Origin: Lumbricus terrestris
Taxonomy: Eukaryota; Annelida; Clitellata; Crassiclitellata; Lumbricidae
DNA: 64,000 bases
Assembly: GCA_949752735.1 (NCBI GenBank)
Contig: OX457050.1
Location: 41,083,553 to 41,147,552, forward strand
Reading direction: 5' to 3'
In this document: piece by piece, positions 42,050 to 54,199 of the stretch
How the letters are laid out: the number at the start of each line of letters is the position of its first letter
Numbering within the stretch: position 1 is the stretch's first letter
Translations under genes and position numbers: made by a program
The notes under the pieces: generated by a model
The model's input: only the letters and a program-made list of their open reading frames with translations
Databases searched by the model: none
Told to the model about the DNA's origin: nothing

Positions 42050-43480
42050 GAAATACACGAGGTAGGTAGGCCATGGGTAGTTGAAGCCACCCACTTACTT
42101 CTCTATGTATGGTTTCAAAGTGTGGACATCTATCTAATTATCTCACAGTAGTAAATATTTATTGCAGATTTCGATAAAGTTCTGTGTTTAGGCCTAATAG
42201 GAGAAGCCATGGCTGCTTCAGATACAGTGACAAAATATTTTTTAATTGTCATGTTGTGCTCTTTACTTTTTGTACATAGTTTTAGTGTGGACGTTTATTT
42301 CACGGTAGTAAAGATTACTTGTGTATTTCTTGTTTTGTGCTTTCTGCCTTTATGGTGAATAATCATTTTGAAATAATGTATTTATGAACATTTCCTGCAA
42401 ACCAACATAATTAAGTGTTTGTAAAACAACGCACAATGAAACTATACGCTAACGTCAAAGTAACATCAGGACGGTATAGGCTACTTTAACCATAAAAGTA
42501 CGTATTATGTTCACTGCCATGATTTTATTATGTTTGTTTGGCTCAGGAGAAATTAATAAATAAAGTAAATTTAAAAAATAAAACCTGGCGCGGCAGTACA
42601 TGGCAGTAATGCGACTGAACTGATAAAATCTTGTATTTCCATGGTGCAATAAGAATTTACTGGAAGTAGATTAAACCCGTCGAACTCGCCTCTGACTTTC
42701 TCACTGTTAGAACATGCAGTCATAATAATTTTATTATAAAAAGTTAAAGGCCTACATCATTATGCCTGATTACTCCGGCATACACAGAAGCAAGTACACC
42801 TCAAATTATGGCATAATTGTCTGAAATGTTTACATGTATGTGGTGTTTTGAACTGCAAAAACAGCCGATACTTTAAAAGACCAAAAGCGAAGATTGCATA
42901 ATAGAGACATTAATTTTTAGAGACCTCCAATATATAACTTTTGAGCATACTGTGTGCGCAAAGAAAGAGAAATTAATCTAGCATGACTTTTTTGTGCTAA
43001 CGGATGAAATATTTTATTGTCACTACAGCAAGCAATAGAAATAGACTATGTAGGCTAGATATCAAAGCGTTTGAGTCATAAGCTGAAAAGATAATTGAAA
43101 CAATATCGTGAAACTCAATTTTACACAACTAAAACAAAGGCATGTAATTGTTTATATTTGTTTCTGGGCATTGTACGTTTTCGTCGAATATAGGCCTATT
43201 ATTTTAAAAGCCAAAGGTGCATTCTCAGTAGTGCCTAACAAGAAAATTAGACCGAACACCAAAAAAGATCAGATCGCAGTAGATCAGATTTTATCCACTG
43301 CGCCAAGAGCATTGACCTTGTCCCACCAGTTTTAGGCGATGAGTAGCTGCATGAATAATTAGACAGTTCACCAAAGTTTCTTCCAGGACTGCAGGAGCTA
43401 TTATAACATATGCGTATCCCTGATTTTCCAGCGACCGAATGAATAATTCTATGCATTAGTGGGATTTGTCAGTAAGTGAA
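42050..43480. other. No gene recognised
   Basis: AT-rich sequence. Short frames (for example at 43108 plus and 43456 minus) have no splice sites in agreement and no known motifs. Confidence 0.4.
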
Positions 43481-43488
43481 GGTATAAT

Positions 43489-43494
43489 TTTATT
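43489..43494 (-). terminator. Polyadenylation signal AATAAA of the glycine-rich gene
   Basis: AATAAA on the minus strand, about 90 bases after the stop codon at 43587. Confidence 0.55.
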
Positions 43495-43586
43495 CATTTC
43501 TTCCACCGCCCTGATATGTCGCACCGTTACCCAGCTATTCCGAGGAGCTTGTGTCTTGCGACATCTCCGCTTCTTTGGCCTTTACT

Positions 43587-45469
43587 TCAACCACTGATCC
43601 CTCCTCCTCCTATTCCGACACCACCATGACCTACGAGCGCAGCTTCCGGTTTTGGAGCCCCTCCTCCAATGTGTGCTCTTCCTACTCCACCTCCTCCGCC
43701 TCCTCCGTCTCTTCCTCCTATCCCTCTACCTATCGACCGAGCTCCCCGTCCTGTAGCAGCTCCGTGGCCTGCACTTCCTCCAACCCTCCATTCTACACCT
43801 CCTCCTCCACCACCTCCTCCTCCTCCTATCCCACCACCACCATGACCTATCAACGCAGCTCCCCATCCTGTAGCAGCTCCGTAGCCTGCACTTCCTTCAA
43901 CCCGCCATCCTACACCTCCTCCTCCTTCTCCTCCTCCTCCACCTCCTCCTCCTCCACCTCCTCCTCCTCCGCCTCCTCCGTCTCTTCCTCCTATCCCTCT
44001 ACCTATCGACCGAGCTCCCCGTCCTGTAGGCNNNNNNNNNNNNNNNNNNNNNNNNNNNNNNNNNNNNNNNNNNNNNNNNNNNNNNNNNNNNNNNNNNNNN
44101 NNNNNNNNNNNNNNNNNNNNNNNNNNNNNNNNNNNNNNNNNNNNNNNNNNNNNNNNNNNNNNNNNNNNNNNNNNNNNNNNNNNNNNNNNNNNNNNNNNNN
44201 NNNNNNNNNNNNNNNNNNNNNNNNNNNNNNNCACCTCCTCCGCCTCCTCCGTCTCTTCCTCCTATCCCTCTACCTATCGACAGAGCTCCCCGTCCTGTAG
44301 CAGCTCCGTGGCCTGCACTTCCTCCAACCCTCCATTCCTACACCTCCTCCTCCTTCTCCTCCTCCACCTCCTCCACCTCCTCCGCCTCTTCCTCCTATCC
44401 CTCTACCTATCGACCGAGCTCCCCGTCCTGTAGCAGCTCCGTGGCCTGCACTTCCTCCAACCCTCCATTCTACACCTCCTCCTTCTCCTTCTCCTTCTCC
44501 TCCTCCTCCTCCTCCTCCTCCACCTCCTCCGCCTCCTCCGTCTCTTCCTCCTATCCCTCTACCTATCGACCGAGCTCCCCGTCCTGTAGCAGCTCCGTGG
44601 CCTGCACTTCCTCCAACCCTCCATTCTACACCTCCTCCTCCTTCTCCTTCTCCTTCTCCTCCTCCTCCTCCTCCTCCTCCTCCACCTCCTCCGCCTCCTC
44701 CGTCTCTTCCTCCTATCCCTCTACCTATCGGCCGAGCTCCCCGTCCTGTAGCAGCTCCGTGGCCTGCACTTCCTCCAACCCGCCATCCTACACCTCCTTC
44801 TCCTTCTCCACCGCCTCCACCTCCTCCTCCTCCTCCTATCCCACCACCACCATGACCTATCAACGCAGCTCCCCATCCTGTAGCAGCTCCGTAGTCTGCA
44901 CTTCCTCCAACCTGCAATCCTACACTGCCTACCCCAACAGGTAGCTTAGTTCCACGCCTCTTCCACCCCCGCTAAAACCAGTGTCAATGCCTACTCCATA
45001 GGGTGGCTTAATTCCACCACCTGCTCCACCCCCGCTAAAACCAGGGTCAATGCCTACTCCACTAACTGGTCTAGGAAGGTTTTCTACAAATCCTGCACCA
45101 GAAAGGTCTACTGCAACTCCTGCACCTGCGCCATATTTAGGAGGGTCTACTCCAATGGCTGGTTCAATTCCACCACCTACTGTACCGGTACCGATATTAG
45201 AGCTAGCATAAATGTGTCCCCCAGAAGTTGGCGTTTCCACCCTGCTTCACCAGCGCCTGCGTTAGTGCCAACGCCTCCTTTAGTATGAGTTAGCAAAAGT
45301 TTCCGTGCATCTGGTCGAACCCCTCCTTCGACATGTTCTCTTGATGCTGGTTTTGGTATGCCAAAAAGCCCATTATTTGTTGGGAATGGAGATCGTTTCC
45401 TGCGTGCTAAGATGCTGGCTTTGAGACCCTTGTGTCCTGCGAGATTACCAGCTTCGTTGATACTACTTT
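43587..45469 (-). CDS. Secreted glycine-rich precursor, main exon
   Basis: The acceptor CATTTTTGTTGCAG ends at 45470; it enters in phase 1, matching the signal-peptide exon. It encodes a propeptide-like start (ESSINEAGNLAGHKG, residues 26-40), a furin-type site RRKR (48-51), SPFPTNNGLFGIPKPASREH, then a Gly-rich body: GVGIDPGFSGGG modules, followed by at least five ~48-residue repeats GGSAGHGAATGRGARSIGRG + poly-Gly + EWRV. It ends ...GIGGGGISG and stop. The frame needs two shifts, near 45236 and near 44950 (the second compares directly with a 32-base relative one base longer), and crosses the N gap, so either the assembly has indels or the gene is damaged. Such proteins occur as antimicrobial, silk, cuticle or adhesive proteins; which applies is not decidable here. 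Confidence 0.6.
44032..44231. other. Assembly gap (200 N)
   Basis: A run of exactly 200 N within the glycine repeat array, a placeholder gap; the real repeat number is unknown. Confidence 0.98.
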
Positions 45470-46329
45470 CTGCAACAAAAATGAAACAAGCCCACGTGTC
45501 ACAAATACAGGAATGAAGACACTGTTTAAGGCCAGGTATTATAATCATACACTTGATGCGTGTATTTTGTAGTTCTCAAATTCCTGCAATCTTTCTCAGT
45601 CAAATAATTTCTGCTATAAGCTTACAAATTCTCTTCATGTCATTTTCGCATAATTATAGGCTTATCTAAGGAAAAGTCGGCTTTTATTGTCGTCCCGTAC
45701 ATTTTTATTTTGGCGTTTTTTGCTACTTCTTCTCTGCTTCTCCGTAACATCGTCGCCTGACAATAATTCTTCGCGTATCTCCGTTTTGGGGAATTTCGAG
45801 ATCATCAGAGAAGAAGTTTTGGTAGAATTTTACGGAAAAAATAAATTCGGGCCAATTAACGTTAGGCGCAGGCATCACAATGTCATCAAAAACATCAGCA
45901 TCAGAGACGAAAATGCATTTTAAAATATCAACTTCTAAAATTGCTTTTGTGAAATGTGTGAAACTTTTTGCATAAAATGGATTCACATAAATTGCAAAAC
46001 ATCCTCACGAAAACAGAGACATGAGTAGGCCTATTGATAAATAAAGCAAATGGGCCTACACAATTAGGCCTAAGCTTATTAGCGAGTGTAAGCTTATTAG
46101 TTAAAATGTTCGCGGATAGCCTAGTGCCAAATTTTAAAGAAAAGAAGTTTTTATTCCCTGGATATACGACATTAGGCCTATAATAAGACGAAGTGAGCAG
46201 TGTATTAATTGTTGTATCTCCGCAGCGTCCGATTAATGAAGAGCTTTCTCAGGACATTCTCTGTTAAAGGCACTGTTTCACCGTGAATGCGGTAAGCTTA
46301 CTGGAGTCTCTGGAGATGCGGGAAAATTC

Positions 46330-46470
46330 TTGGAGATACGAATAAAATCTGTAAGTAGGGCATACGACAGAGAGGTGCCCGATGCACAAGACAGTGGTCC
46401 GCTCACTTGACGCACAGACGAGAGTTCAATTCTCATCAAAACCGACTGAAATATTTCTGTGACATTGACT
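46330..46470 (+). repeat. tRNA-like SINE
   Basis: CGATGCACAAGACAGTGGTC (box-A-like) and GAGAGTTCAATTCTCATC (box-B-like) about 40 bases apart, then a non-tRNA tail. It lies in the intron of the glycine-rich gene, on the opposite strand. Confidence 0.45.
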
Positions 46471-46649
46471 TGACAGTTAGACCTCTATATCTATACTGCT
46501 GAAATTAAGACTTTGAGGAAGATTGCTGCACGGCGCCCATCATCAACCGAGAGCAGGTCTAAGAAAAAATAATTATTATGTGAAGACCTTTTTGACCAAC
46601 AGTTAGACAGGGCCACCTCAAGAAGATGGCGCATTATATTTTAAAATCG

Positions 46650-46769
<120 letters not shown>

Positions 46770-46933
46770 CCACCACAATCATGATGTATTAATCGTCGAT
46801 GCCATTCCATATTTTCCCTTTATAAATCAACTTCCTAATGATCACCTTCAAATTGCCTACGTCTTTTCTGTATCCATCATCGCCAAAACGCCTACGTAAT
46901 CAACCGACGTCTTCGGGAAAGAATAATTATTAC

Positions 46934-47009
46934 CTGCCGGTGCTGCATCTGAAATCGAAATCAGGCTGGCGACCGAAATGGCTATCAGCAAGAACAGCCC
47001 CATGGCCAT
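46934..47009 (-). CDS. Secreted glycine-rich precursor, signal-peptide exon
   Basis: 25 codons from ATG 47009 plus one base: MAMGLFLLIAISVASLISIS then DAAPA. This is a textbook signal peptide (hydrophobic core residues 5-19, likely cleavage after Ala22 or Ala23). The donor CAG|GTAATA is at 46933. Phase 1 agrees with the acceptor at 45470; the intron is 1464 bp. A longer frame on the plus strand overlaps it but has no such features. Confidence 0.65.
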
Positions 47010-47340
47010 CCTGTTGGTTGATCAGACGTTTGAGTCGATCAATGGATCCGAGTGATCTGCTGACGACTGACGAAACGCTGTCTAGTCAGTCACAGGTTGC
47101 AACAGAGAATCTATACTTGAGTGTAAGGGATGAGCAAATAGGCTGGGGTCAAAATTACCCAAACATAAGGCGTCTGTTGACGTGTCAGCTCTGTACAGTG
47201 TACACGTCAAACTATTAACATCTGTCCGTAGCCTACACTTGCTGAAATGGTTTCAGTTTTAAAACGGAAAAATCTAGTCTATGGCAGAAATGTATAGCGT
47301 ATACCACACAGTCTACCCATTGCTCTGAAATACCTTAGGT

Positions 47341-47410
47341 CAGTGCTGCCCAACCTTTTGGCACCAGGGGCCGCAGAAACAATGTTAACTGTAACGAAAT
47401 TTATTATGCA
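47341..47410 (+). mobile_element. hAT-like terminus (single end)
   Basis: CAGTGCTGCCCAACCTTTTG resembles hAT termini of the CAGTG.T.CCCAACC type. No inverted partner is found in the next kilobase. Confidence 0.3.
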
Positions 47411-47699
47411 ATTATCATAATTTGCAAAAACTTGTAGGCCTATGATAGCATGAATTCATATGCCTTGTTTGGCATGCTTTGCAACAGTTCAGCACAGAAA
47501 AGTATAAGGTGGCGTTTTCCCCTGCTTTGCACACGGTTAATTTTTCATTTCGTTGCCAGCCAGAGTTTTGTTGGCTCAGTCCCTCAATCTTCAGTTCGTC
47601 ACTTAGCATGCTTCTGCTCTCGCTCTTATAAAGAGTCGTCAAAGTCGTCTTCGGTCTAAGGAGCAATCATAGTCGTAGACCAGGCGAAGGCCGATAAAC

Positions 47700-48320
47700 A
47701 GATTGCCTTTGCATACTCATAATGAGTGCTCCAAGTGTGTTTGGTATGCATTACTCATGTTTGGGGCATGTGTATGCTTGAGTTTGAGTTTGCGCATGTT
47801 TGAATGTCTGTTAATTAACTTTGAAAATCAAGTAAAGTAGCCTACTTTTAATCGCTGGATAAAGTTTTGCATTTGAATTTTGGTCAGTGTTCAAAGACCT
47901 GCTAACGGCAAAGAACTTTGTCAGATATGCCGTTAATGTGTGTTGTGCCATTTCCTCATCTGATTGGTCGAAGTCAACCGTCGAAGTCTAGCCTGCGACT
48001 AGTTTCTTTAGAATACTCCATCTTATGATTTTCCCATCCAATGCGATTGCATACAGCTGACTAGCATCGACAGGTGAAGCGTATAATTCCAGAAATTATT
48101 GTATACACGGAGTTAAACGTTTAGAATTGCCATCAATTTCACGGTGTTACCAATTCACGTGTAAATAACGTGGCCCTTATGGTACATCGATGTTGCAATA
48201 AAATATTGGTCGTGGTGCAGTGGAGCATGAATGGATCACGATGCAAACGTCTGCCAGACTCAGACAGACAGCATATGCAACGACCATAACCCTTTGTCAC
48301 ATGCCTTCACTCTGTCTGCT
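47700..48320. other. No gene recognised
   Basis: Non-coding sequence between two transposon ends, without repeats I can place. Confidence 0.35.
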
Positions 48321-48330
48321 TAGATGTACC

Positions 48331-48623
48331 AAGGGCCGGATTAAGAAATGCGGGGCCCTTTTCGGGAAATTTGTTACGGATCTTCGGCCGAAAATTCTGA
48401 TGACCTTTTTTTAGTCGTTTGGTCGAAAAGTTCGTAGAATATTAGGCCTACCGATAGTTTTCCTTCAAAAAAGTTTGTGAACTTTTCCTTTTTTAGTTGT
48501 TTGGTTGAAATTTGCTAAAAATCTAAAAATTATGAGAAATTTTCCCCCCGCATTTGTGGGGCCCCCTAAAGTGTGGGACCCCTGATCGGCCGAACATGTT
48601 GAACATGACTTAATCCGACCCTG
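48331..48623. mobile_element. hAT MITE with perfect 8-bp target duplication
   Basis: Termini AAGGGCCGGATTAAG and CTTAATCCGACCCTG (inverse CAGGGTCGGATTAAG, two mismatches) with GATGTACC on both sides (48323-48330 and 48624-48631). The interior has the same (A/C)TGACCTTTTTTT-AGTCGTTTGG-type sequence as the MITE at 2431 (GACCTTTTTTTT-AGTCGTC), suggesting related families. Confidence 0.85.
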
Positions 48624-49499
48624 GATGTACCTACATGTTGGTAGCCAGCCCATCATTTGATCGTGGGCACAATGAGAATAGTGGTTGCAGTAGCCGTGGA
48701 GGTATCCTAGTAGGCTATTTTCAGCAGAAATAGCAGTTGTAGCAGTAGTTGAAGCAGCTGTAGCAGTAATAGAGGTCGAATCTCATTCTGTTCCATTTTG
48801 CGTTTTCTTAGACCAAGAGTGAATCACTATAATTATAATTCTAAGGTGTTAATTTCCGTCCGTTTCTAGAAGCTGAGAATGGCGCAAAATTAATTGATAC
48901 CAGAATGATCGGAGTCTAATTCACGGGGAAAAACTAATATTATAGGCCTACGTAATTATTCTAAGAAATTTATTTCTGTCCATATTTATGAGAAATGAAG
49001 ACGTATATTAGGCCTGTGATAAGACTAGTACGAATAAGTTGTTGAACGACTTCCACAATGCCGTTATAGAAGGTTATAATTATGCGAAGACACAAACCAT
49101 CATCAGTGATAGTCAACCCAAGTGACCTCGGTACGATTTCGGGTTAAGAAAACATCTGTGAACCCATGTGACCAGGGTATACGATAAACACAGGTTTCCA
49201 TTCCATAACGTCTGGTTTATCTGAACTAGGCTGCCTATCTCGACCAGATTAATGGATAACTTCATAATTAAGGCTTAACTTTAGTAAGCTCTGATTGATG
49301 GTTTGTGTCCTCGCATAGAAATTTCTATAACGACATTGTGAAAGTCGTTCAACGACTTATTCGACTGCAGCCTAAAGTGTTATAGTGGAGCGGCCAGGAA
49401 CCAAAATGTGAAGGAATTGTTCACTTTGTGATACAAGCATGAAATTTGGTACATACTACGAAAATGTCATGAGAAAAAAATTGGCTATAGGGCCATCGC

Positions 49500-49935
49500 A
49501 GATTTGGCCCCTGGCCCCAATGGTGGCCATTTTTCAAAATGGCCGACCTGTTTACAGATTTTAAATTATCTCAGCTTCCAGTGCACTTAGAATCGTCATC
49601 TTGGTGTCAAAACATACATAGTGTTATGAGCGAGGATTCCAAAAAAAGCCATTAAAAATGTTCCCCATGGCTTCAATGGCGGCCATTTTCCAAAATGACC
49701 GACCTAATAAAAAACAATACTTCAATATCTCAGCCTCCAGTACACTTAGAATCGTAGGCTAATCTTGGTGTCTAAACATACATAGTTTGGGGCGAGGATC
49801 CCAACAGAGCCATTGCAAATATTCAATGGCGCCATTTTTCAAAGTGGCCGACCTAAAAAGGATATTTCAATATCTCAGCGTCCAGTACACTTAGAATCGT
49901 CATCTTGGTGTCTAAACATACATATATGGGGCTTT
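49500..49935. repeat. Tandem ~150-bp repeat, three copies
   Basis: Each copy has a TGGCGGCCATTTT(T/C)CAAA-type block, AATATCTCAGC(C/G)TCCAGT, CACTTAGAATCGT and TTGGTGTCTAAACATACATA; the block ATCTCAG starts near 49569, 49724 and 49871. Non-coding. Confidence 0.8.
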
Positions 49936-50013
49936 AAATTTGTCCTGAGGCGCGGACGGGGCACGGACATTTCCCCCTCTGGTCAAACCCCCCGACCAAT
50001 TCCCGTTACCAGG

Positions 50014-50538
50014 GGTGTCACGACAACTCGTCTACCGACAACTCGTCTAACGACAAGTGGTCTCCGGACAATTCGTCTACGACAACTGGTCTACAGACAA
50101 CTGACCCAGCGCTTGAGAAATGGAAGCCGGATGAAAGTTTTTACAGGTGAAATGGAGGTTGTATTGATGAAAAAACGCAAGAGATATGAAATATGGATGA
50201 TGGCTCTTTTACAGGTGAAATAGAATCTGGATTGACGAAACTAGCGTATGAGAAATAAAGGCTGGATGAAAGTATTTCTTGATCTGAAATAGAAGCTGGA
50301 TTGACGAAAATAACGGGTGAGAAATAGAAGCTGGATGAAGGTATTTTTAGATCTGAAGTAGAAACTGGATGCATGTCGAAATACATGAATAAAATCATCC
50401 ATCCAGCTTCCATTTAAGCTAAGAGATCATTTTCATAAATCCAGCTTCTATTTCATCAATACTATTTGTCTGTAGACCAGTTGTCGTTAGACCAATTGTC
50501 CGGAGACGAGTTGTCGGTAGACGAGTTGTCGTGGAACC
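50014..50538. mobile_element. Fold-back Mutator-like element, copy C (525 bp)
   Basis: Ends GGTGTCACGACAACTCGTC and CGAGTTGTCGTGGAACC; perfect 9-bp duplication GTTACCAGG (50005-50013 and 50539-50547). Arms 50014-50105 and 50468-50538 consist of ACAACTCGTCTACCG, ACAAGTGGTCTCCGG, ACAATTCGTCTACG words. Interior units GAAATAGAAGCTGGATTGAC invert near 50385. Confidence 0.93.
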
Positions 50539-50579
50539 GTTACCAGGGTAGGAAGAAAATACCCTGGTACAGCATAATT

Positions 50580-52080
50580 CTACTCTGTGCATAAAACGGC
50601 GCTCCTAAGTACGCAAGTTGGAGTGCAATCAAAAATTATGGTTGTATTGATAGTATTGATTTAAAGCTGAATTCTTTGTCTAAGTGGCAGATTGAACTAA
50701 TTCCTTCCTGGAATAGAGGCTCGAAGTACGTGTTTCTGCAAATAGAGGAAGGGTAGAAAAAGTTCCTTTGCTTAAATGGAAATGGGATTGACAAAAAAAC
50801 TTATAGCATAGACAACAGTTGGATTTATGCAAACATTCTTCGTTTTGCATTATTTGGATTAAGCTCAATCACAATGATTCTTGCATAAAGAGAATTTAGT
50901 TTGATAATTTTTCTTAAATGGAAACTTGATTGGTAAGAATAGTCATGGGCATTGATAGATTGCTTACTTACCAACGACAAGTAAGGCATTAAAACGATCC
51001 AGCAGCGATAGTCGACTTAAATAATAAACAATGCAAAGTATAAAATATCGATCGCTGTATTACACAATATATATATATATATATATATTAATATATATAT
51101 ATTAATATATATATTAATATATATATATTAATATATATAATGCATTATTCTTAATATCAGTTGTGTGTAGATTTTAAAACACAGCCTTTTATTACCAGAG
51201 AGAGCAAAAAACACAAAATTGCGAATGTGCATGACAATCTAGATTACACACAGATATAATGTTCAAGAGATAATCGAAGTGTAATTAGTTTTACGCTAAC
51301 TCAATTCACTAGTTCAAAAGTACAACTTGTATATACGCTTAACAGCAGAAAGCTTAAAATCGTTTCACAAACTGCGTTAAATAACCAATCTAGCACATAA
51401 GTATTTGGGTGACAAAATTTAATAAACAACAATAAATGTGTTCGAGAATTGAACCCAGTTCAAAGGGCATTATGTCCATCGTCGTTACAAACTACAGCAC
51501 AACATTTAATTTAAATAACTTGTAGCAATTTTACAGTATCATAATCATGCCAGAACTACGCAACAACTTACAAAAATTATGTCTGAGCTTATAAGAAGAA
51601 ATTCCGGAGTATCTCTATTATCAGAAACCCTACTTTCCCAAATTCTTATATTAAATTTGTGCAAAATAAACTATATAATATATCGTTACAGTTATACAGC
51701 TACTGTGTCGTCTTTTCTATATCTAAACATCACAATTATGCAACTATATCATGTGGAAAAATAAGCTCATACAACAATAATTATAAAATAATCTGTGCTT
51801 TAATTTCCAACTGACAGAACACAGAATGATTACAATTCATAGTGAACCTTTTGTCGTGACTCATTTAACATGAACCATTAAATTTTCTCAAGATAAATTG
51901 AAAGTGAATTGATGAATCTCTTGATCAAAGTTTGATCAATTGCATTTATCAAGTGTTCTTCTTATCAGTACAATTCCTTTAATAGGAAATCCTAATGGAC
52001 TGATGAGAAGATCGCATGATAAATGCGATTGAATTGAATAAAACAATGCCTAAAAATTTAAGATGAATAAACAAGGTTCT
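50580..52080. other. AT-rich non-coding region
   Basis: No supported exon. It contains isolated minisatellite-like words near 50770 and 50930 and the (TA)n tract. Confidence 0.4.
51067..51141. repeat. (TA)n / (TTAATATATA)n tract
   Basis: Alternating TA with periodic TTAA interruptions. Confidence 0.95.
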
Positions 52081-52083
52081 TAA

Positions 52084-52438
52084 TTTTTATACGACCACCA
52101 AAATTGATAAATTCTATGAAAAATATTTTCTCACGAAATAGAAGCGGGATTTAGCGCGTGAGGGTCGGTTAGGCGTCGTGAGGGTCGGTTTGGATTAGTT
52201 TTAGGGTTGCTGCAGTCACTATGCTGAAATTGAAGCTGGATTGATGAAAAATAATTTTCAATAAAAAATTGATGAAAAATATTTGATGACGAAATAGAAA
52301 CGGGATTTATTGAACAAATTCTTGCCTAAACAGAAGCTGGATCGATTAAAAGGATTCTCGGCAAACTAGAAGTTGGATTCATGAAAGATAATAACGCTGC
52401 AACGTTAGTTCTAGGTGTCTTGGTGGTCGTATAAAAAA
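52084..52438. mobile_element. TIR element with minisatellite interior (type IV)
   Basis: Inverted ends TTTTTATACGACCACCAA (52084-52101) and its inverse (52420-52438). The interior has GAAGCTGGATTGATGAAAAA-type units plus a duplicated GCGTGAGGGTCGGTT. It has no GG start and no clear target duplication, so it may be a separate family that carries the same minisatellite. It directly follows the zinc-finger gene. Confidence 0.55.
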
Positions 52439-52477
52439 CAAGTACCATAAACAATTCACAGGTCTGAAATTAAGTCA

Positions 52478-54127
52478 TCAGGTGAAGAATATCGAATATC
52501 GATGAACAGAACAATGCTCGACAAATGCTTTCTTTGTTTTGAGCAATTTGTCACATATACCACATCCAAAAGATGTTAACAAAAACGGAGACCTGACGTT
52601 GCTTACAAACAGACATTCTCCATCTCCAATCTCCGGTGATAGGTTTGCCATTCCAATAGAATCTGGACATATTTTCTTGGAGTAACATTCATTTGGTTCA
52701 TCGATAATAACCGCACTACTAGATGTAATGAAATTTTCAGACACGTTGGCAGTTACTTCACTTCCCATTTTCAGAACCTTTGACTGTGCATGGAGTTGAA
52801 ACTGCTTTGCTGAGGAACTTCTCGTGATCCGATGTTCATTGATTGTAAGCTGCTTCTCTGTTGCATGACTTCCTCTGTGTGTCTTCAGATTTCCAATGTG
52901 TGTGAATCCTTTATTACAAACATCGCATATGTATGGTTTCTCTCCAGTATGAGTTCTAATATGGATCTTTAGATTGCTGCCAGTTGTAAATGATTTCTGA
53001 CATTCTGGTAACTGACTTCTGTGCGGTTCACCTGTATGTGTTCTCATATGTACCACCAAGCTACCTGTTTCAGTAAATGATTTCTTACACAACTGACACT
53101 TGTGTCGTTTCTTTCTAGTATGTGTTCTCATGTGCACCTTCAGTTGACTACCTTGTGCAAATGTTTTTAGGCAGATTTTGCACATGTATGGCATTTCACC
53201 AGTATGGGTTCTCATGTGTCTTTTCATATTAGTACCTCTGGCAAATGATTTCTGACAGAAACGACATATGTGTGGTTTCTCGCCAGTATGGGTTCTCATG
53301 TGCCTGTGAAGAGTACTACTATCGCTAAAGTGCATCGGGCACAGCTGGCACTTGTATGGTTTCTCTCCAGTATGTATTCTCGTGTGCATTTTCAGATTAT
53401 TATTATTGGCAAATGTTTTCTGACACAATTGGCATGTGTATGGCTTTTCGCGAGTATGAGTTCTCATGTGCACGGTCAGATTATTGTTTGCAGCAAATGA
53501 TTTCTCACAAATATGACAACAGTATGGTTTTTCGCCAGTATGGGATCTCATGTGCATTTTCAGTTCACTGCGTGTAGTAAACGACTTTTTACACATTTGG
53601 CATTTGTATGGTTTTTCACCAGTATGGGTTCTCATGTGTGTTCTCAGCCCGCAATCTTGACGAAACGTTTTCTGACATAGCTGACACATATAAGGTTTCT
53701 CTCCCGTATGAGTTCTCATGTGTATTTTCATATAACCACCCTGACCAAATGACTGTTCACATATCTGACACTTATACGGTTTATCACCAGTATGGGATCT
53801 CATATGAGTTTTCAGAGAAGACTCATTAACAAATGATTTCTGGCATAAATGACACCTGCATCGTTTCTCCCCAGAATGAGATCTCAAGTGCGTTTTTAGA
53901 GTACTACTCACAGTAAACGATTTTTGACATAACTTGCAGGTGTATGGTTTCTCTCCAGTATGAGTTCTCATGTGCGCTTGTGCAGCGCCATTTTGAGCAA
54001 ATGACTTCTGACACATCTGGCACCTGTATGGTTTCTCTCCAGTATGGGTTCTCATGTGAATTGTCAGAGAAGACTGATTAGCAAATGATTTCTTACATAA
54101 ATCGCACACGTACTGTTTCTCCGACAT
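52478..54127 (-). CDS. C2H2 zinc-finger protein, 16 fingers
   Basis: 549 codons from ATG 54127 ([15 protein letters not shown]). Fifteen tandem fingers (C-X2-C-X12-H-X3-H) joined by [11 protein letters not shown] linkers occupy residues 6 to about 425; finger 14 has lost its first Cys ([12 protein letters not shown]). A polar tail of about 100 residues follows and then an isolated sixteenth finger ([21 protein letters not shown]) near the C-terminus. Such proteins bind DNA in the nucleus, often as repressors; the target is unknown. There is no KRAB or ZAD in this exon. A trace of a broken finger just upstream of the ATG suggests the ancestor was longer or that an upstream exon joins here. It is a paralogue of the pseudogene at 57210-61560. 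Confidence 0.85.
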   Translation of the reverse strand: MSEKQYVCDLCKKSFANQSSLTIHMRTHTGEKPYRCQMCQKSFAQNGAAQAHMRTHTGEKPYTCKLCQKSFTVSSTLKTHLRSHSGEKRCRCHLCQKSFVNESSLKTHMRSHTGDKPYKCQICEQSFGQGGYMKIHMRTHTGEKPYMCQLCQKTFRQDCGLRTHMRTHTGEKPYKCQMCKKSFTTRSELKMHMRSHTGEKPYCCHICEKSFAANNNLTVHMRTHTREKPYTCQLCQKTFANNNNLKMHTRIHTGEKPYKCQLCPMHFSDSSTLHRHMRTHTGEKPHICRFCQKSFARGTNMKRHMRTHTGEMPYMCKICLKTFAQGSQLKVHMRTHTRKKRHKCQLCKKSFTETGSLVVHMRTHTGEPHRSQLPECQKSFTTGSNLKIHIRTHTGEKPYICDVCNKGFTHIGNLKTHRGSHATEKQLTINEHRITRSSSAKQFQLHAQSKVLKMGSEVTANVSENFITSSSAVIIDEPNECYSKKICPDSIGMANLSPEIGDGECLFVSNVRSPFLLTSFGCGICDKLLKTKKAFVEHCSVHRYSIFFT

Positions 54128-54199
54128 GGCTGGCTCCTGTATAGGATGAGTTCTCGTGAGCTTTGCTAGATTCTACACTGATTAAATTATATATTTGGC

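Noticed and set aside
43551..44944. Ser/Cys-rich or Pro-rich proteins on the plus strand
   Set aside because: The minus-strand glycine frame continues upstream into a spliced exon with a signal peptide and has a polyadenylation signal; the plus-strand frames do not.
45687..45923. Plus-strand frame with a signal-peptide-like hydrophobic start (LLLLLCF)
   Set aside because: It starts at TTG, has no ATG and no splice support, and lies in the intron of the glycine-rich gene on the other strand.
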